A DNA stretch of 64,000 nucleotides, from NCBI RefSeq assembly GCF_963682185.1, contig NZ_OY821667.1:3795501-3859500 (forward strand). The letters run 5' to 3'. This document shows, piece by piece, positions 53,622 to 62,543 of the stretch. The position numbers and the translations under genes are program-made. The stretch is from an uncultured Cohaesibacter sp. Lineage in GTDB: Bacteria > Pseudomonadota > Alphaproteobacteria > Rhizobiales > Cohaesibacteraceae. A model generated the notes under the pieces. It was given only the letters and a program-made list of their open reading frames with translations, ran no database searches and had not been told where the DNA came from. Position 1 is the first letter of the stretch, and every line of letters starts with the position of its first letter.

Positions 53622-56600
53622 ATGGACGGTGTCGAGCTCGCTAGGCAAATAGCCACTGAGCTTCATGCTCGCCTGGTCTCATCGGGTGCCGATCCGTGGT
53701 CGCCATATGATTTTGCCGTTGCTGAGGCTGGGCGGCGGGGGATTGATGTCGAGCCTACAGCCGTGGGAGCGGCCGTCCTCAATGGTGGCCGTGCGACGTT
53801 TATCGCAGAGGACGATCTGATCCTTCATGAAAATGTAGGCTCTCCATTCGAGCAAGCTTTTTTGGTTGCGCATGAGATTGGTCACGTCGAGCTTGGTGAC
53901 GACCCCGATGATACCCCGGCGACAACGATCGATCCGGCTCGGGCGGCCGAACCCTCTCCGGTCGGAATGGATCGCGTCGTAGACTATGGTCGTCGGCAGC
54001 GGCGTGAGGTTCAGATGGACCTGTTCGCGCGCGAGTTCCTGCTGCCCCGTCGCGTGGCGAGGGCGCTCCACGTTGACGAGAGGCTTTCTGCCACTGATCT
54101 CGCTGCCAAGCTCGGTGCGCCGTTTGAGGTGGTCGCACAACAGTTGCTTGATGCTTTGCTGCTGCCGTCGACACCTTCTGCAACAGCCACGTCGCCGCTT
54201 GAACAGCCGCTGAACCCGCTGCAAGCAGCGGCCGCGAGGCATCGAGGAGAGGCTTATCTACTGGAAGCGGGTCCCGGTACGGGGAAAACCCAGACGTTGA
54301 TCGCGCGAGTCGAAGGTCTGTTGGAAGAGGGCGTTGATCCGCGACGTATCCTTCTTCTAACCTTTTCGAACAAAGCGGCGGGTGAAATGTCGGAGCGCAT
54401 TGCGCGCCGGCGCCCAGAAGCTGCCGCCGCGATGTGGATCGGCACGTTCCATGCGTTTGGTCTCGATATTATTCGTCGGTTCCATGTTGAGCTGGGCCTA
54501 CCGAAAGATCCTCGGATGATGGATCGAACGGAGGCGGTCGAACTCCTCGAAGAAGAGTTTCCGCGTCTTCGGCTGACGCATTATCGCAACCTCTACGATC
54601 CAACGCAGGTCATCGCTGATATTCTGGCGGCGGTATCACGTGCGAAAGACGAGGTGGTTAGTGCAGAGATCTATGCCGAGTTGGCAGATGGCATGCTCGC
54701 GAAACCTGACGAACGGGAAGCGGCCGAAAAGGCGTGTGAAGTGGCCCGTGTCTATGCGGCGTATGAACAGCTCAAGCGCAACGCGCATTGCGTCGACTTC
54801 GGCGATCTGGTGTCGCTACCGGTTCAGCTGCTCGAACGAGATGCTGCTATATGCGCTGCCCTGCAGGCGCAATACGACCATGTCCTGGTGGACGAGTACC
54901 AAGACGTGAACCGAAGCAGCGTGCGTTTGTTGAGTGCGCTGCGGCCAGACGGACGGAATCTCTGGATGGTCGGCGATGCCAAGCAGTCGATCTATCGGTT
55001 TCGCGGTGCGTCGTCCTTTAACATGACCCGCTTTGGGGCAGAAGATTTTCCCGGCGGTAAGCGGGGGCGCCTGAAACGCAACTATCGTTCTGTGCCGGAA
55101 ATCGTCGCGAGCTTTTCGAACTTTGCGATCACAATGCGTGCCGGTGACGCGGACAGCGGCCTGGAGGCAGAACGGGCGGCAAATGGGCATATGCCCGAGT
55201 TGCGCACTGTTCAGCGGGCCGAACAACAGCAGGTTGCTTTGGCTGATGCAATCAAAGAGCTCCGAAGGGAAGGCCATGCATATCGTGAACAGGCGGTCCT
55301 ATGCACCGGTAACGAGAAGCTGTCGAGGATCGGGCAAGACCTGGAACGCCTTGGGGTGCCGGTGCTGTTCTTGGGAAGTCTGTTTGAGCGCGATGAGGTC
55401 AAGGATCTTCTTGCGGTCTTATCTATCCTTGTCGACCGGCGCGCCATGGGGCTGGTGCGTATTGTCTGCTGGCCAGAGTTTACCTCGTCTTTCAGTGATG
55501 TAGCCGCGGTTTTCGAGTATCTGCGGACAAGCGATACGGGACCGGCCGACTGGCTCCAGAAAACGGGAGCAATCCCCGGAGTGAGTGACCTGGGTCGTCA
55601 GGCACTCAGCCGGCTTTCAACAGCCATGGAGGGCTTTGATCAGACCGCATCGCCGTGGCACGTGCTTGCGACACTGTTGCTCGATCGTACGCGCATTGCT
55701 GCGCATCTCGGAACGTCGATAGAGCTGTCCGATCGCACGCGGGGCATTGCGATCTGGCAATTTTTGAATTTCGTTCGAGTGCAGCCGGTCGGGCAAGGTG
55801 TGGCGATCAGCCGCTTGCTCGATCGCGTGCGCCGACTTGTGCGTCTTGGCGACGACCGCGATCTGCGTCAGCTGCCGGCAGCAGCTCAACATCTCGACGC
55901 AGTGCGCTTGATGACCATTCATGGAGCCAAGGGATTGGAATTCGGAGGGGTTCATATCCCTGGCCTTAACAGTGACACTATCCCGCGCACGCCGGCCCCG
56001 CCGCCGTGTCCCGCGCCTGACGGTATGATCGCTGGTGCCGAAGGTAGCGCGATTGAGACATTCCGGTCTGGTCAGGTGGAGGAGCAGGAATGTCTTTTTT
56101 ATGTGGCGCAGTCGCGGGCGCGGGATCGTTTGATCTTCTACGCACCGACAGAGAAGAACAACGGGTACAATAGGCCGCTCTCCCCGTTCCTGGATCGTCT
56201 GGGGGGAACTCTGACTCGCCGCTCTGTCGTGCCCGCACGTGTGCTTCCTGTCGCAGCGGAAGAGCAGGACATCGATCTCATCGTTGATGGGCGTCTAAGC
56301 TTCGGTGTTTCCCAGATCGCACTGTATGAATCCTGCCCCCGACGGTTCTTTTATACACATGTCCTGCAGGTTGGGGGCCGACGGACTGCGACGGCTTTCA
56401 TGCATTTGCATGAAGCGATTCGTGCCGTGGTAGGTCTCGTCATCTCGTCGGACACGCCTCTCACTGAGGAGGCTTTGCGGGGGCACACGGCTGCAGCGCT
56501 CGCAGCCGAAGGACTTGCGGAACATGGTTATAACGCAGAGTTTCGCGATCTAGCGTTGGAAATGCTGCGTTTTCTGTTGCGCAACCGGGCCGACGCGGTT

Positions 56601-57014
56601 GGTGAGCCGCCAACGGGATTGAGCATCGATTTCGGCGAGGAGGAAATCACCTTTCGCCCTGATGAGATTCTGGTGCGACCAGACGGTGTTCGCTCCGTGC
56701 GTCGGATTCGCACAGGCCATATGCGCTCGGTAGAGAAGAAAGATGTCGGCGCGGCGGCGTTGATCCTGGCGGTTAGGCAGGCCTTTCCCGGGGCTGTGGC
56801 GCAGCTTGTCCACCTTTCCGATGGCGACACCCACGACCTTTCATTGTCAGATCGCGAGTTGGCTGGGCGCAAGGAAAAGCTGACCAAATTCCTCGCCGAA
56901 ATCCGCGGAGGGCGGTTTCCGGCAAAGGTTTCGTTTCGAACCTGCCCGAATTGTCCTGCCTTTTTCATCTGCGGGCCGGTCCCCGTCGGTCCCCTGAAAA
57001 AAAAGTTTGGCTGA
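53622..57014 (+). CDS. ImmA-like peptidase / UvrD-type helicase / PD-(D/E)XK-like fusion protein
   Basis: This is an 1130-residue fusion. Residues about 20-180 hold an ImmA/IrrE-type Zn peptidase (HEIGH at 84-88 and QMDLFAREFLLP). Residues about 195-860 are a superfamily 1A helicase: Walker A AGPGTGKT (216-223), LLTFSNKAAGEM, WIGTFHAFG, VDEYQDVNRSSV, GDAKQSIYRFRGA, MTIHGAKGLEF and FYVAQSRARDRL. The C-terminus has the cysteine pattern of an iron-sulfur AddB-type nuclease (ESCPRRFFY, and TCPNCPAFFIC). The usual (D/E)XK strand reads RRIRTGH instead, so the nuclease may be inactive or altered. ATG 53622 follows the previous stop by one base. Confidence 0.85.
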   Translation: MDGVELARQIATELHARLVSSGADPWSPYDFAVAEAGRRGIDVEPTAVGAAVLNGGRATFIAEDDLILHENVGSPFEQAFLVAHEIGHVELGDDPDDTPATTIDPARAAEPSPVGMDRVVDYGRRQRREVQMDLFAREFLLPRRVARALHVDERLSATDLAAKLGAPFEVVAQQLLDALLLPSTPSATATSPLEQPLNPLQAAAARHRGEAYLLEAGPGTGKTQTLIARVEGLLEEGVDPRRILLLTFSNKAAGEMSERIARRRPEAAAAMWIGTFHAFGLDIIRRFHVELGLPKDPRMMDRTEAVELLEEEFPRLRLTHYRNLYDPTQVIADILAAVSRAKDEVVSAEIYAELADGMLAKPDEREAAEKACEVARVYAAYEQLKRNAHCVDFGDLVSLPVQLLERDAAICAALQAQYDHVLVDEYQDVNRSSVRLLSALRPDGRNLWMVGDAKQSIYRFRGASSFNMTRFGAEDFPGGKRGRLKRNYRSVPEIVASFSNFAITMRAGDADSGLEAERAANGHMPELRTVQRAEQQQVALADAIKELRREGHAYREQAVLCTGNEKLSRIGQDLERLGVPVLFLGSLFERDEVKDLLAVLSILVDRRAMGLVRIVCWPEFTSSFSDVAAVFEYLRTSDTGPADWLQKTGAIPGVSDLGRQALSRLSTAMEGFDQTASPWHVLATLLLDRTRIAAHLGTSIELSDRTRGIAIWQFLNFVRVQPVGQGVAISRLLDRVRRLVRLGDDRDLRQLPAAAQHLDAVRLMTIHGAKGLEFGGVHIPGLNSDTIPRTPAPPPCPAPDGMIAGAEGSAIETFRSGQVEEQECLFYVAQSRARDRLIFYAPTEKNNGYNRPLSPFLDRLGGTLTRRSVVPARVLPVAAEEQDIDLIVDGRLSFGVSQIALYESCPRRFFYTHVLQVGGRRTATAFMHLHEAIRAVVGLVISSDTPLTEEALRGHTAAALAAEGLAEHGYNAEFRDLALEMLRFLLRNRADAVGEPPTGLSIDFGEEEITFRPDEILVRPDGVRSVRRIRTGHMRSVEKKDVGAAALILAVRQAFPGAVAQLVHLSDGDTHDLSLSDRELAGRKEKLTKFLAEIRGGRFPAKVSFRTCPNCPAFFICGPVPVGPLKKKFG

Positions 57015-57095
57015 CCTTACCGGTTGGTGGATTTCGCTTCGATTGGACCTTTAGAGCCGCGGCATCGCTTCGGCCAAACCTAAGGATCCAATCTT

Positions 57096-57842
57096 ATGAA
57101 CACCGAAGAACTTCTTGAATACGATGACGTCGGCGATGCCCTGCGCGAAGGCCGGGTGTTGCGTCCAGCGCGGGGGTATCGCTTTCTCCTCGCGCAGGGC
57201 GATATCGACTTTCAGTCCCGCGTGGTGAGCGATCCGGTTCCGCTTGGTCGCCAGTTGCTTGAGGCGGGGGCCTTGGACCCGCGGGACGGCTACAGCCTGT
57301 TCGCTATCCTGCCCTCGGGCGATTTCGAGGATGTGAGGTTGAATGAGCCCTTCGATCTGCGTGCGCGAGGGGCAGAGCGGTTTGTCGCTTTCCTGACGGA
57401 CCGCGATTTCAAGCTGACGCTGAACGACGACGAACTGCGCTGGGGCAAGCCGATCGTCAGCGGCGCAGTCCTTTACGGCCTCGCCAAGCCAGGCGAAGGA
57501 GAGGGCGTTTTCCTCGTGGTCCCCGGCGGTGAAGATCGTCTGATCGAGCGTGATGAGCTGATCGACCTGTCCGAGCCTGGCATCGAGCGGTTTATCACAG
57601 CACGGATGACGTTCGAGATCATCGTCAACTCGCGGGCGCGTACGGTGAATGCCCGGACGGTGACGTTCGAACAGATCGTGCAGCTTGCCTTCCCAGGTCA
57701 GCATGCTCCGAACGTGGTTTTTTCGATGACCTATCGGCATGCAGCGTCGGCACCACACGCTGGCGAACTCGGGGCTGGTGGCTCTGTCGATGTCAAGAAA
57801 AAGGGGACGGTGTTCAATGTCACACGAACTGTTCAGTCGTAA
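57096..57842 (+). CDS. Multiubiquitin domain protein (three ubiquitin-like repeats)
   Basis: This 248-residue protein is built from three beta-grasp repeats at about 27-100, 104-170 and 172-248. They start YRFLLAQGDIDFQSRVV, DFKLTLNDDELRWGKPIV and TFEIIVNSRARTVNARTV and carry matching YSLFAIL, VFLVV and VVFSMTY strands and a closing ERFVAFL, ERFITAR or KGTVFNVT strand. This is the multiubiquitin family found next to E1-like proteins in bacterial operons. The C-terminus ends VTRTVQS, so no terminal di-glycine is exposed. Conjugation would need processing or a non-canonical end. It overlaps the ThiF gene by 26 bp. Confidence 0.85.
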   Translation: MNTEELLEYDDVGDALREGRVLRPARGYRFLLAQGDIDFQSRVVSDPVPLGRQLLEAGALDPRDGYSLFAILPSGDFEDVRLNEPFDLRARGAERFVAFLTDRDFKLTLNDDELRWGKPIVSGAVLYGLAKPGEGEGVFLVVPGGEDRLIERDELIDLSEPGIERFITARMTFEIIVNSRARTVNARTVTFEQIVQLAFPGQHAPNVVFSMTYRHAASAPHAGELGAGGSVDVKKKGTVFNVTRTVQS

Positions 57843-58989
57843 TGTGGATTTGAAGCGGCTGCGGGACGAAGGATACTTCGTCCTGCGGCAGGGCGGATAT
57901 CTCGTCATGCGTGAGGTGCCTTATGTCGATGCACGCCAGGAGGTGCGCATCGGTACCCTGATCTCCAGCCTCACGTTAGCTGGAGATCAAACGCTCAGGC
58001 CAGACACCCATGTCGTCTACTGGGATGGAGACTTTCCGTGCCACGCTGATGGCTCGCGCATCCAAGGGATCTCGCACCAAGCGCACGCCATTGACCTAGG
58101 CCATGGTCTGAATGCGACGCATAGCTTCTCTAGCAAGCCGGATGGAGGCTACACCGATTACTATCACAAGATGACGAGCTACGCGAACATCATCGTCGGG
58201 CCGGCTTCGGTACTGAAACCAGGTATGACGGCTCGCACTTTTCGAGAGCCGGAAGAGGAAGAAGAAAGTGTGTTCAACTATATCGAGACGGCTTCTGATC
58301 GGGTAGGTATCGGCGCTCTAAGCGCGCGGCTAGCCAACGAGCGGGTCGCTATAATAGGTCTCGGTGGGACCGGCGGCTATATTCTTGACTTTGTCGCCAA
58401 AACGTCTGTGCGCGAAATCCGGCTCTTTGATGCTGACGATTTTCTGACTCACAACGCGTTTCGGGCACCGGGCGCTCCAAGTCTGGAGGAATTGCGGGAC
58501 AGGCCCAAAAAAGTCGAGTATTTCCAGAGAATTTACAGCAAAATGCATCGTAAAGTGGTGGCCTGCAACGTCGCGATATCTTCCGATAACGTTCATCTTC
58601 TTGATGGGATCACTTTCGCTTTTCTTTCACTCGATGCGGGTAAGGCAAAGCAACTGATTTTAGAGAAACTCGAGGCCATAGGGGCGGCGTTTGTGGACGT
58701 CGGCATGGGGCTTGAGCTGGAGGAAGGATCCCTTGGAGGTATTTTGCGTGTCACAGCCAGCACGCCGGAAAAGAGAGACCACGTGACTAAGAGGATTCCC
58801 TTCGAAGGTGGAGGGGTTGAAGACCTTTATGCTTCGAACATCCAAGTTGCTGATCTGAACGCACTGAACGCAGTCCTTGCTGTGGTGAAGTGGAAAAAGA
58901 TTAGAAACTTCTATCGTGATCTCGAGCACGAGCATCACTCGACCTACACCACAGACGGCAACATGCTGATCAATGGAGACATCGAATGA
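57817..58989 (+). CDS. E1/ThiF-family adenylyltransferase with N-terminal accessory domain
   Basis: This 390-residue protein starts at ATG 57817 (AAGGGGAC upstream). Residues 1-150 form an accessory domain (probably DUF6791; VPYVDARQEVRIGTLIS, YWDGDFPCHADGS, YYHKMTSYANIIV). Residues 165-365 are an E1-like Rossmann domain with the nucleotide loop IIGLGGTGGYILD (179-191), LFDADDF and the Arg-containing HNAFRAPGA. The only cysteines are C75 and C250, and none lies in the usual E1 crossover position. There are no CXXC zinc pairs. It should adenylate the C-terminus of the ubiquitin-like protein encoded just upstream. The transfer chemistry is open. Confidence 0.88.
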   Translation: MSHELFSRNVDLKRLRDEGYFVLRQGGYLVMREVPYVDARQEVRIGTLISSLTLAGDQTLRPDTHVVYWDGDFPCHADGSRIQGISHQAHAIDLGHGLNATHSFSSKPDGGYTDYYHKMTSYANIIVGPASVLKPGMTARTFREPEEEEESVFNYIETASDRVGIGALSARLANERVAIIGLGGTGGYILDFVAKTSVREIRLFDADDFLTHNAFRAPGAPSLEELRDRPKKVEYFQRIYSKMHRKVVACNVAISSDNVHLLDGITFAFLSLDAGKAKQLILEKLEAIGAAFVDVGMGLELEEGSLGGILRVTASTPEKRDHVTKRIPFEGGGVEDLYASNIQVADLNALNAVLAVVKWKKIRNFYRDLEHEHHSTYTTDGNMLINGDIE

Positions 58990-59429
58990 TACGGCATAAG
59001 AGGCTCAAACATCGTTTCGTGGAACATATCCCAGAGTGCCTTGAACCGGGCGTTCTTTATGTATCGATGGAATACGCTACCTCAGCCCATAGCTGTTGTT
59101 GTGGCTGCGGTGAGGAGGTTGTCACGCCATTTACACCCACTGACTGGAAGATGACTTATAATGGTGAGACGATCTCACTTCATCCTTCGATCGGCAATTG
59201 GATGCTAAAGTGCCGATCTCACTACGTAATAAGGCAGGGAATGGTAATCGAAGCTGGTCCGTGGAGCCAAGAACAAGTGGAGGCAGAGTGTCGCCGTGAT
59301 CGCGCAGCGAAAAGAAGATTCTACAGATCTTCAGTACAAGAGCAGAAAAACGTTGAGCTATCTCCTGATAAAACAAGTAAGACTGGATTTTGGGTAAATA
59401 TTCGAAACTGGCTCAATAGATGTTGGTGA
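58986..59429 (+). CDS. DUF6527 family protein
   Basis: This 147-residue protein overlaps the ThiF gene by 4 bp. The family core is visible: SAHSCCCGCGEEVVTPFTP, a HPSIGNW segment with a conserved Ser, and CRSHYVI with the Cys/His that probably complete a metal or catalytic site. DUF6527 genes recurrently follow multiubiquitin and ThiF genes. I recall proposals that they process or transfer the ubiquitin-like protein, but cannot verify the biochemistry here. The basic C-terminal 50 residues look like a linker and tail. Confidence 0.82.
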   Translation: MIRHKRLKHRFVEHIPECLEPGVLYVSMEYATSAHSCCCGCGEEVVTPFTPTDWKMTYNGETISLHPSIGNWMLKCRSHYVIRQGMVIEAGPWSQEQVEAECRRDRAAKRRFYRSSVQEQKNVELSPDKTSKTGFWVNIRNWLNRCW

Positions 59430-59552
59430 CTCTTGAGAGGATTTGTTTGCATAGTGGATGTACGTAAAAAAGTTCAAGGCTTGGCGATCTTCGTACGCAA
59501 GATGGAGAAGTAACGGAAGGGTATTGTGACAGAAAATAGGGAAGGCGACGCG

Positions 59553-62543
59553 ATGAACTTCAACGATTATGAGCGCTCTGAGTTCAACAGGTATCAGGCC
59601 TTCGCCGATACCGTCAGGAAAGTTCTAGAAAGCTCGATCAGTGAGGAGGACGATGTTCCTCGGCCGCAATCGATCCAGGCGCGAGCTAAGACGCCCGACA
59701 GTCTCCGCAAGCGTCTTCAGGAGACCGGAAATCTCGATGCTCCTGATATTGCTTCCTTGCGCCGAGACCTCGCTGGCGTACGGCTGATTTTCTACACAAA
59801 CGGCGATGTGAACCGCTTCATCAATTCCAGCGTCGTGTTCGACAATTTCGACGTTGATCGGAACGCCACCAAGATACATCATCCCGTGGAGGAAAATGGC
59901 GAGGTCCGGTACCAAGCGATCCACTACACTGTTTCATTGAATGCAGCTCGCCTTGCGCTGCCGGAGTACCGAGCTTTCACAGGATTGCGCTGCGAAGTTC
60001 AGATTCAGACAATCCTGATCCACGCCTGGGCGGAGACGTCACACGACATCGTCTACAAGTCCGATGCTCGCGAGGGCTTCGGTAACGAAGCCCTTGAACA
60101 GATCAGGAAACGGTTCAACCGCATCATGGACAAGTACTTGGTCCCGGCAGGATACGAGTTTCAGCGTGTACAACAGGACTACGAGCGCCTTGCTGCCGGC
60201 AAGCAGTTGTTCGATCAGAACGTTCTAGAAGCCTTGAAGAAGGCTGAAGACAACAACCAACGCCACGAACTCATTCGGTCGCTCGCAGACGATCTTCTCC
60301 CACTGTATGATGACGTTCCTTCGATCCTCCCGGAGGTTCTGGAAACGATCGTCGAGGCTAGTGAAATAGCTCGCGTTACCGCGACGAAGCCGATTGACGG
60401 GACGTTCGGGTCACTCGCTGGGTATGGAGCCGAACAGATCATCGATGCGGTGATCGACGTTATCGCAGCCCACAAATACGCGGCGGTGGAACAGTCGTTC
60501 CTAGCTTTGAAGCGAGTCTTTTCCAGTGAAACCGACGAGAGGCGCCGAAAACGCATCATAGAAATCATCGGCCAACTGGCTGGCTTTCACCTTGATGTTT
60601 GGGAGCAGGTCGGGCCTGAAGTTCAATACCGGTTGGCAGAAGTTGTTGGCGATCCAACGCTTGTCGAGCGCGACGTTCGCCCGATCGTCGTCGAGTTCTG
60701 GAAGAGCCTCCTCGACGCCGAAGCGACATCGAGTACATGGACGGCGAACACCGTTTCGCTGAACTCCGGCGAGGTGCCGGTGAAGGAGGTTCGCGAACTC
60801 CGACAGCGCGCTATTTCGGCGCTGTTCACGATGTACGAAAGCGCCGAGAACGATGAAGACCGGCGTGAGATTTTTCATGCCCTAGAAAATGCCACGCGAA
60901 CTGTTCGGAATGGCCCTAGTGCAGAATTCGTGCGCGAGAGCCTCTCTGACCATCTGCAGATCATCAAGTTCTTCAGCGAGCAAGCCGAAGACATGTCTTA
61001 CGAGTTGCGTGAGACGATCGAGCACGCGGCGCTTTACTCCTACTATCGGGCGTCCGAACTCGTCGGAGCAGAAAACGACCCCTCCGGATGCAAAGCTCAG
61101 GCGACAGACCTGAGAGATGGAATCCTCGAACTGCGGGACAGATTGAACAACGACGACACATACTCCCGGTACAAGATTCTCGTAGGATTCGACGGCGTCA
61201 TGCCGTGGCAGTGGGAAGACCGCGAATACGATCTTGAACGAGTCGAGACGTACAGAGACGAGCAGCTTGAGGCCATGCTCACCGAAGTGTCCGCGGAAAC
61301 GCAGGACTTTTGGCTTGTGTTTCTTGAGCGATGCGCAGCCACCAAGTCGAACGACTTGGCGACTTTCCCGCAATTTGCGAAATTCCTTGAGAAATTATCT
61401 CAAAGGTCGCCTGACATTGCGGGGTTTTTCCTCGAGCATGCGACCGGCGACATCCTCCGCTTTCTCGGCGCCTTTCTGAACGGTCTTTTCAACGCCGGAG
61501 ACCAGACTGTATATGGAAGGACTCTCGACAGGTTTTTGCAAATGCCCGGTCACCTCTGGTCGATCGCCGCACACTGGAGATGCTCCAAGCCTGACGCCCC
61601 GAATACCCTGCTCCAGCTTCTGGGCCGAGCGATCGAGGAGGATGATCGGCCAACCATCGCCGAATGCGTATTGTTCGCGATGCGAAACTTTCCAGAGGGA
61701 ACGCCACCCCATGAAGACTTCTTCCGTCCCGCAATACAACATTTAATCGAAGCCAAGGATTCACGGTGGGTGAACATTGCCTCCCTTCCGCACTCGACGG
61801 CCTTTTTTCAGACATTGGAGACAGTCGACGCGCTGCTCATTCTCGACAGCCTTCTTGAGGTTCCAGAAGTCGTCTACAATGTCGACCGAGTTCTTTCACA
61901 TGTTGCAGCAACACACCTCGACCTCGTCTGGGACTATTTCGGACGTCGCCTTGAAAATCCAGGAAATTGCGTCGAAGGGGTGCGCTACGCTGCCGTGTCG
62001 CACCGGTTCCATCATCTCAACGCACCGCTGGCGTCAGAGCCGGGACTCGCTACCTCAAAAGCTCGTGGATGGTTTGATACGGATTCCAAATTATTCAGCT
62101 ATCGCGGAGGTCGTGTTCTGGCCGCGGTCTTCCCAACGATGACGGAAGCATTCGCAGACGCGCTGCTGGAGGAGATCGCGAAAGGTCGACCGGAGGATGC
62201 AAAATTCGTCGTCGCTGTAATGTCGAATTACCAAGGGGAAGAGACCACGCATGGCGTTTTAAAGGCCTTGCTCAGAACGTTTCCCGATGAAGAGATAGTC
62301 GAAGTCGGCGTGGAGCAAAGCATGCGCAACACCGGCGTTGTTGGCGGTGAATTCGGCTTCGTCGAGGCGCTTCGAGCGAAGAGGGCCCTGGTCCAACCCT
62401 GGCTGGACGAAGATGGCGCCGTCGGGAAGTTTGCAGCGGAGCTGACGCGCTCTCTGGATAGCTCGATCCTCTCCGAAAAACGAAGCGCCGACGCCAGAAA
62501 GGCACTGCGCGAAATCGAATTCGACAATGACGACTACGAGTGA
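59553..62543 (+). CDS. RelA/SpoT-domain protein with long helical-repeat C-terminus (putative alarmone-synthetase effector)
   Basis: This is a 996-residue protein. Residues about 35-200 form a (p)ppGpp-synthetase-type domain: QARAKTPDSLRKRL with a conserved Lys, RRDLAGVRLIF with the metal Asp (D72), RYQAIHY for the acceptor site, and EVQIQT (E148) followed by HAWAETSHDIVYK. All expected synthetase residues are present and no HD hydrolase domain is visible. The remaining 800 residues are helical, probably HEAT/ARM-like repeats, and could sense a phage or host signal. ATG 59553 has AGGGAAGG upstream; GTG 59526 also has a good site. The layout recalls toxic small alarmone synthetases such as CapRel but is far larger. 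Confidence 0.82.
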   Translation: MNFNDYERSEFNRYQAFADTVRKVLESSISEEDDVPRPQSIQARAKTPDSLRKRLQETGNLDAPDIASLRRDLAGVRLIFYTNGDVNRFINSSVVFDNFDVDRNATKIHHPVEENGEVRYQAIHYTVSLNAARLALPEYRAFTGLRCEVQIQTILIHAWAETSHDIVYKSDAREGFGNEALEQIRKRFNRIMDKYLVPAGYEFQRVQQDYERLAAGKQLFDQNVLEALKKAEDNNQRHELIRSLADDLLPLYDDVPSILPEVLETIVEASEIARVTATKPIDGTFGSLAGYGAEQIIDAVIDVIAAHKYAAVEQSFLALKRVFSSETDERRRKRIIEIIGQLAGFHLDVWEQVGPEVQYRLAEVVGDPTLVERDVRPIVVEFWKSLLDAEATSSTWTANTVSLNSGEVPVKEVRELRQRAISALFTMYESAENDEDRREIFHALENATRTVRNGPSAEFVRESLSDHLQIIKFFSEQAEDMSYELRETIEHAALYSYYRASELVGAENDPSGCKAQATDLRDGILELRDRLNNDDTYSRYKILVGFDGVMPWQWEDREYDLERVETYRDEQLEAMLTEVSAETQDFWLVFLERCAATKSNDLATFPQFAKFLEKLSQRSPDIAGFFLEHATGDILRFLGAFLNGLFNAGDQTVYGRTLDRFLQMPGHLWSIAAHWRCSKPDAPNTLLQLLGRAIEEDDRPTIAECVLFAMRNFPEGTPPHEDFFRPAIQHLIEAKDSRWVNIASLPHSTAFFQTLETVDALLILDSLLEVPEVVYNVDRVLSHVAATHLDLVWDYFGRRLENPGNCVEGVRYAAVSHRFHHLNAPLASEPGLATSKARGWFDTDSKLFSYRGGRVLAAVFPTMTEAFADALLEEIAKGRPEDAKFVVAVMSNYQGEETTHGVLKALLRTFPDEEIVEVGVEQSMRNTGVVGGEFGFVEALRAKRALVQPWLDEDGAVGKFAAELTRSLDSSILSEKRSADARKALREIEFDNDDYE

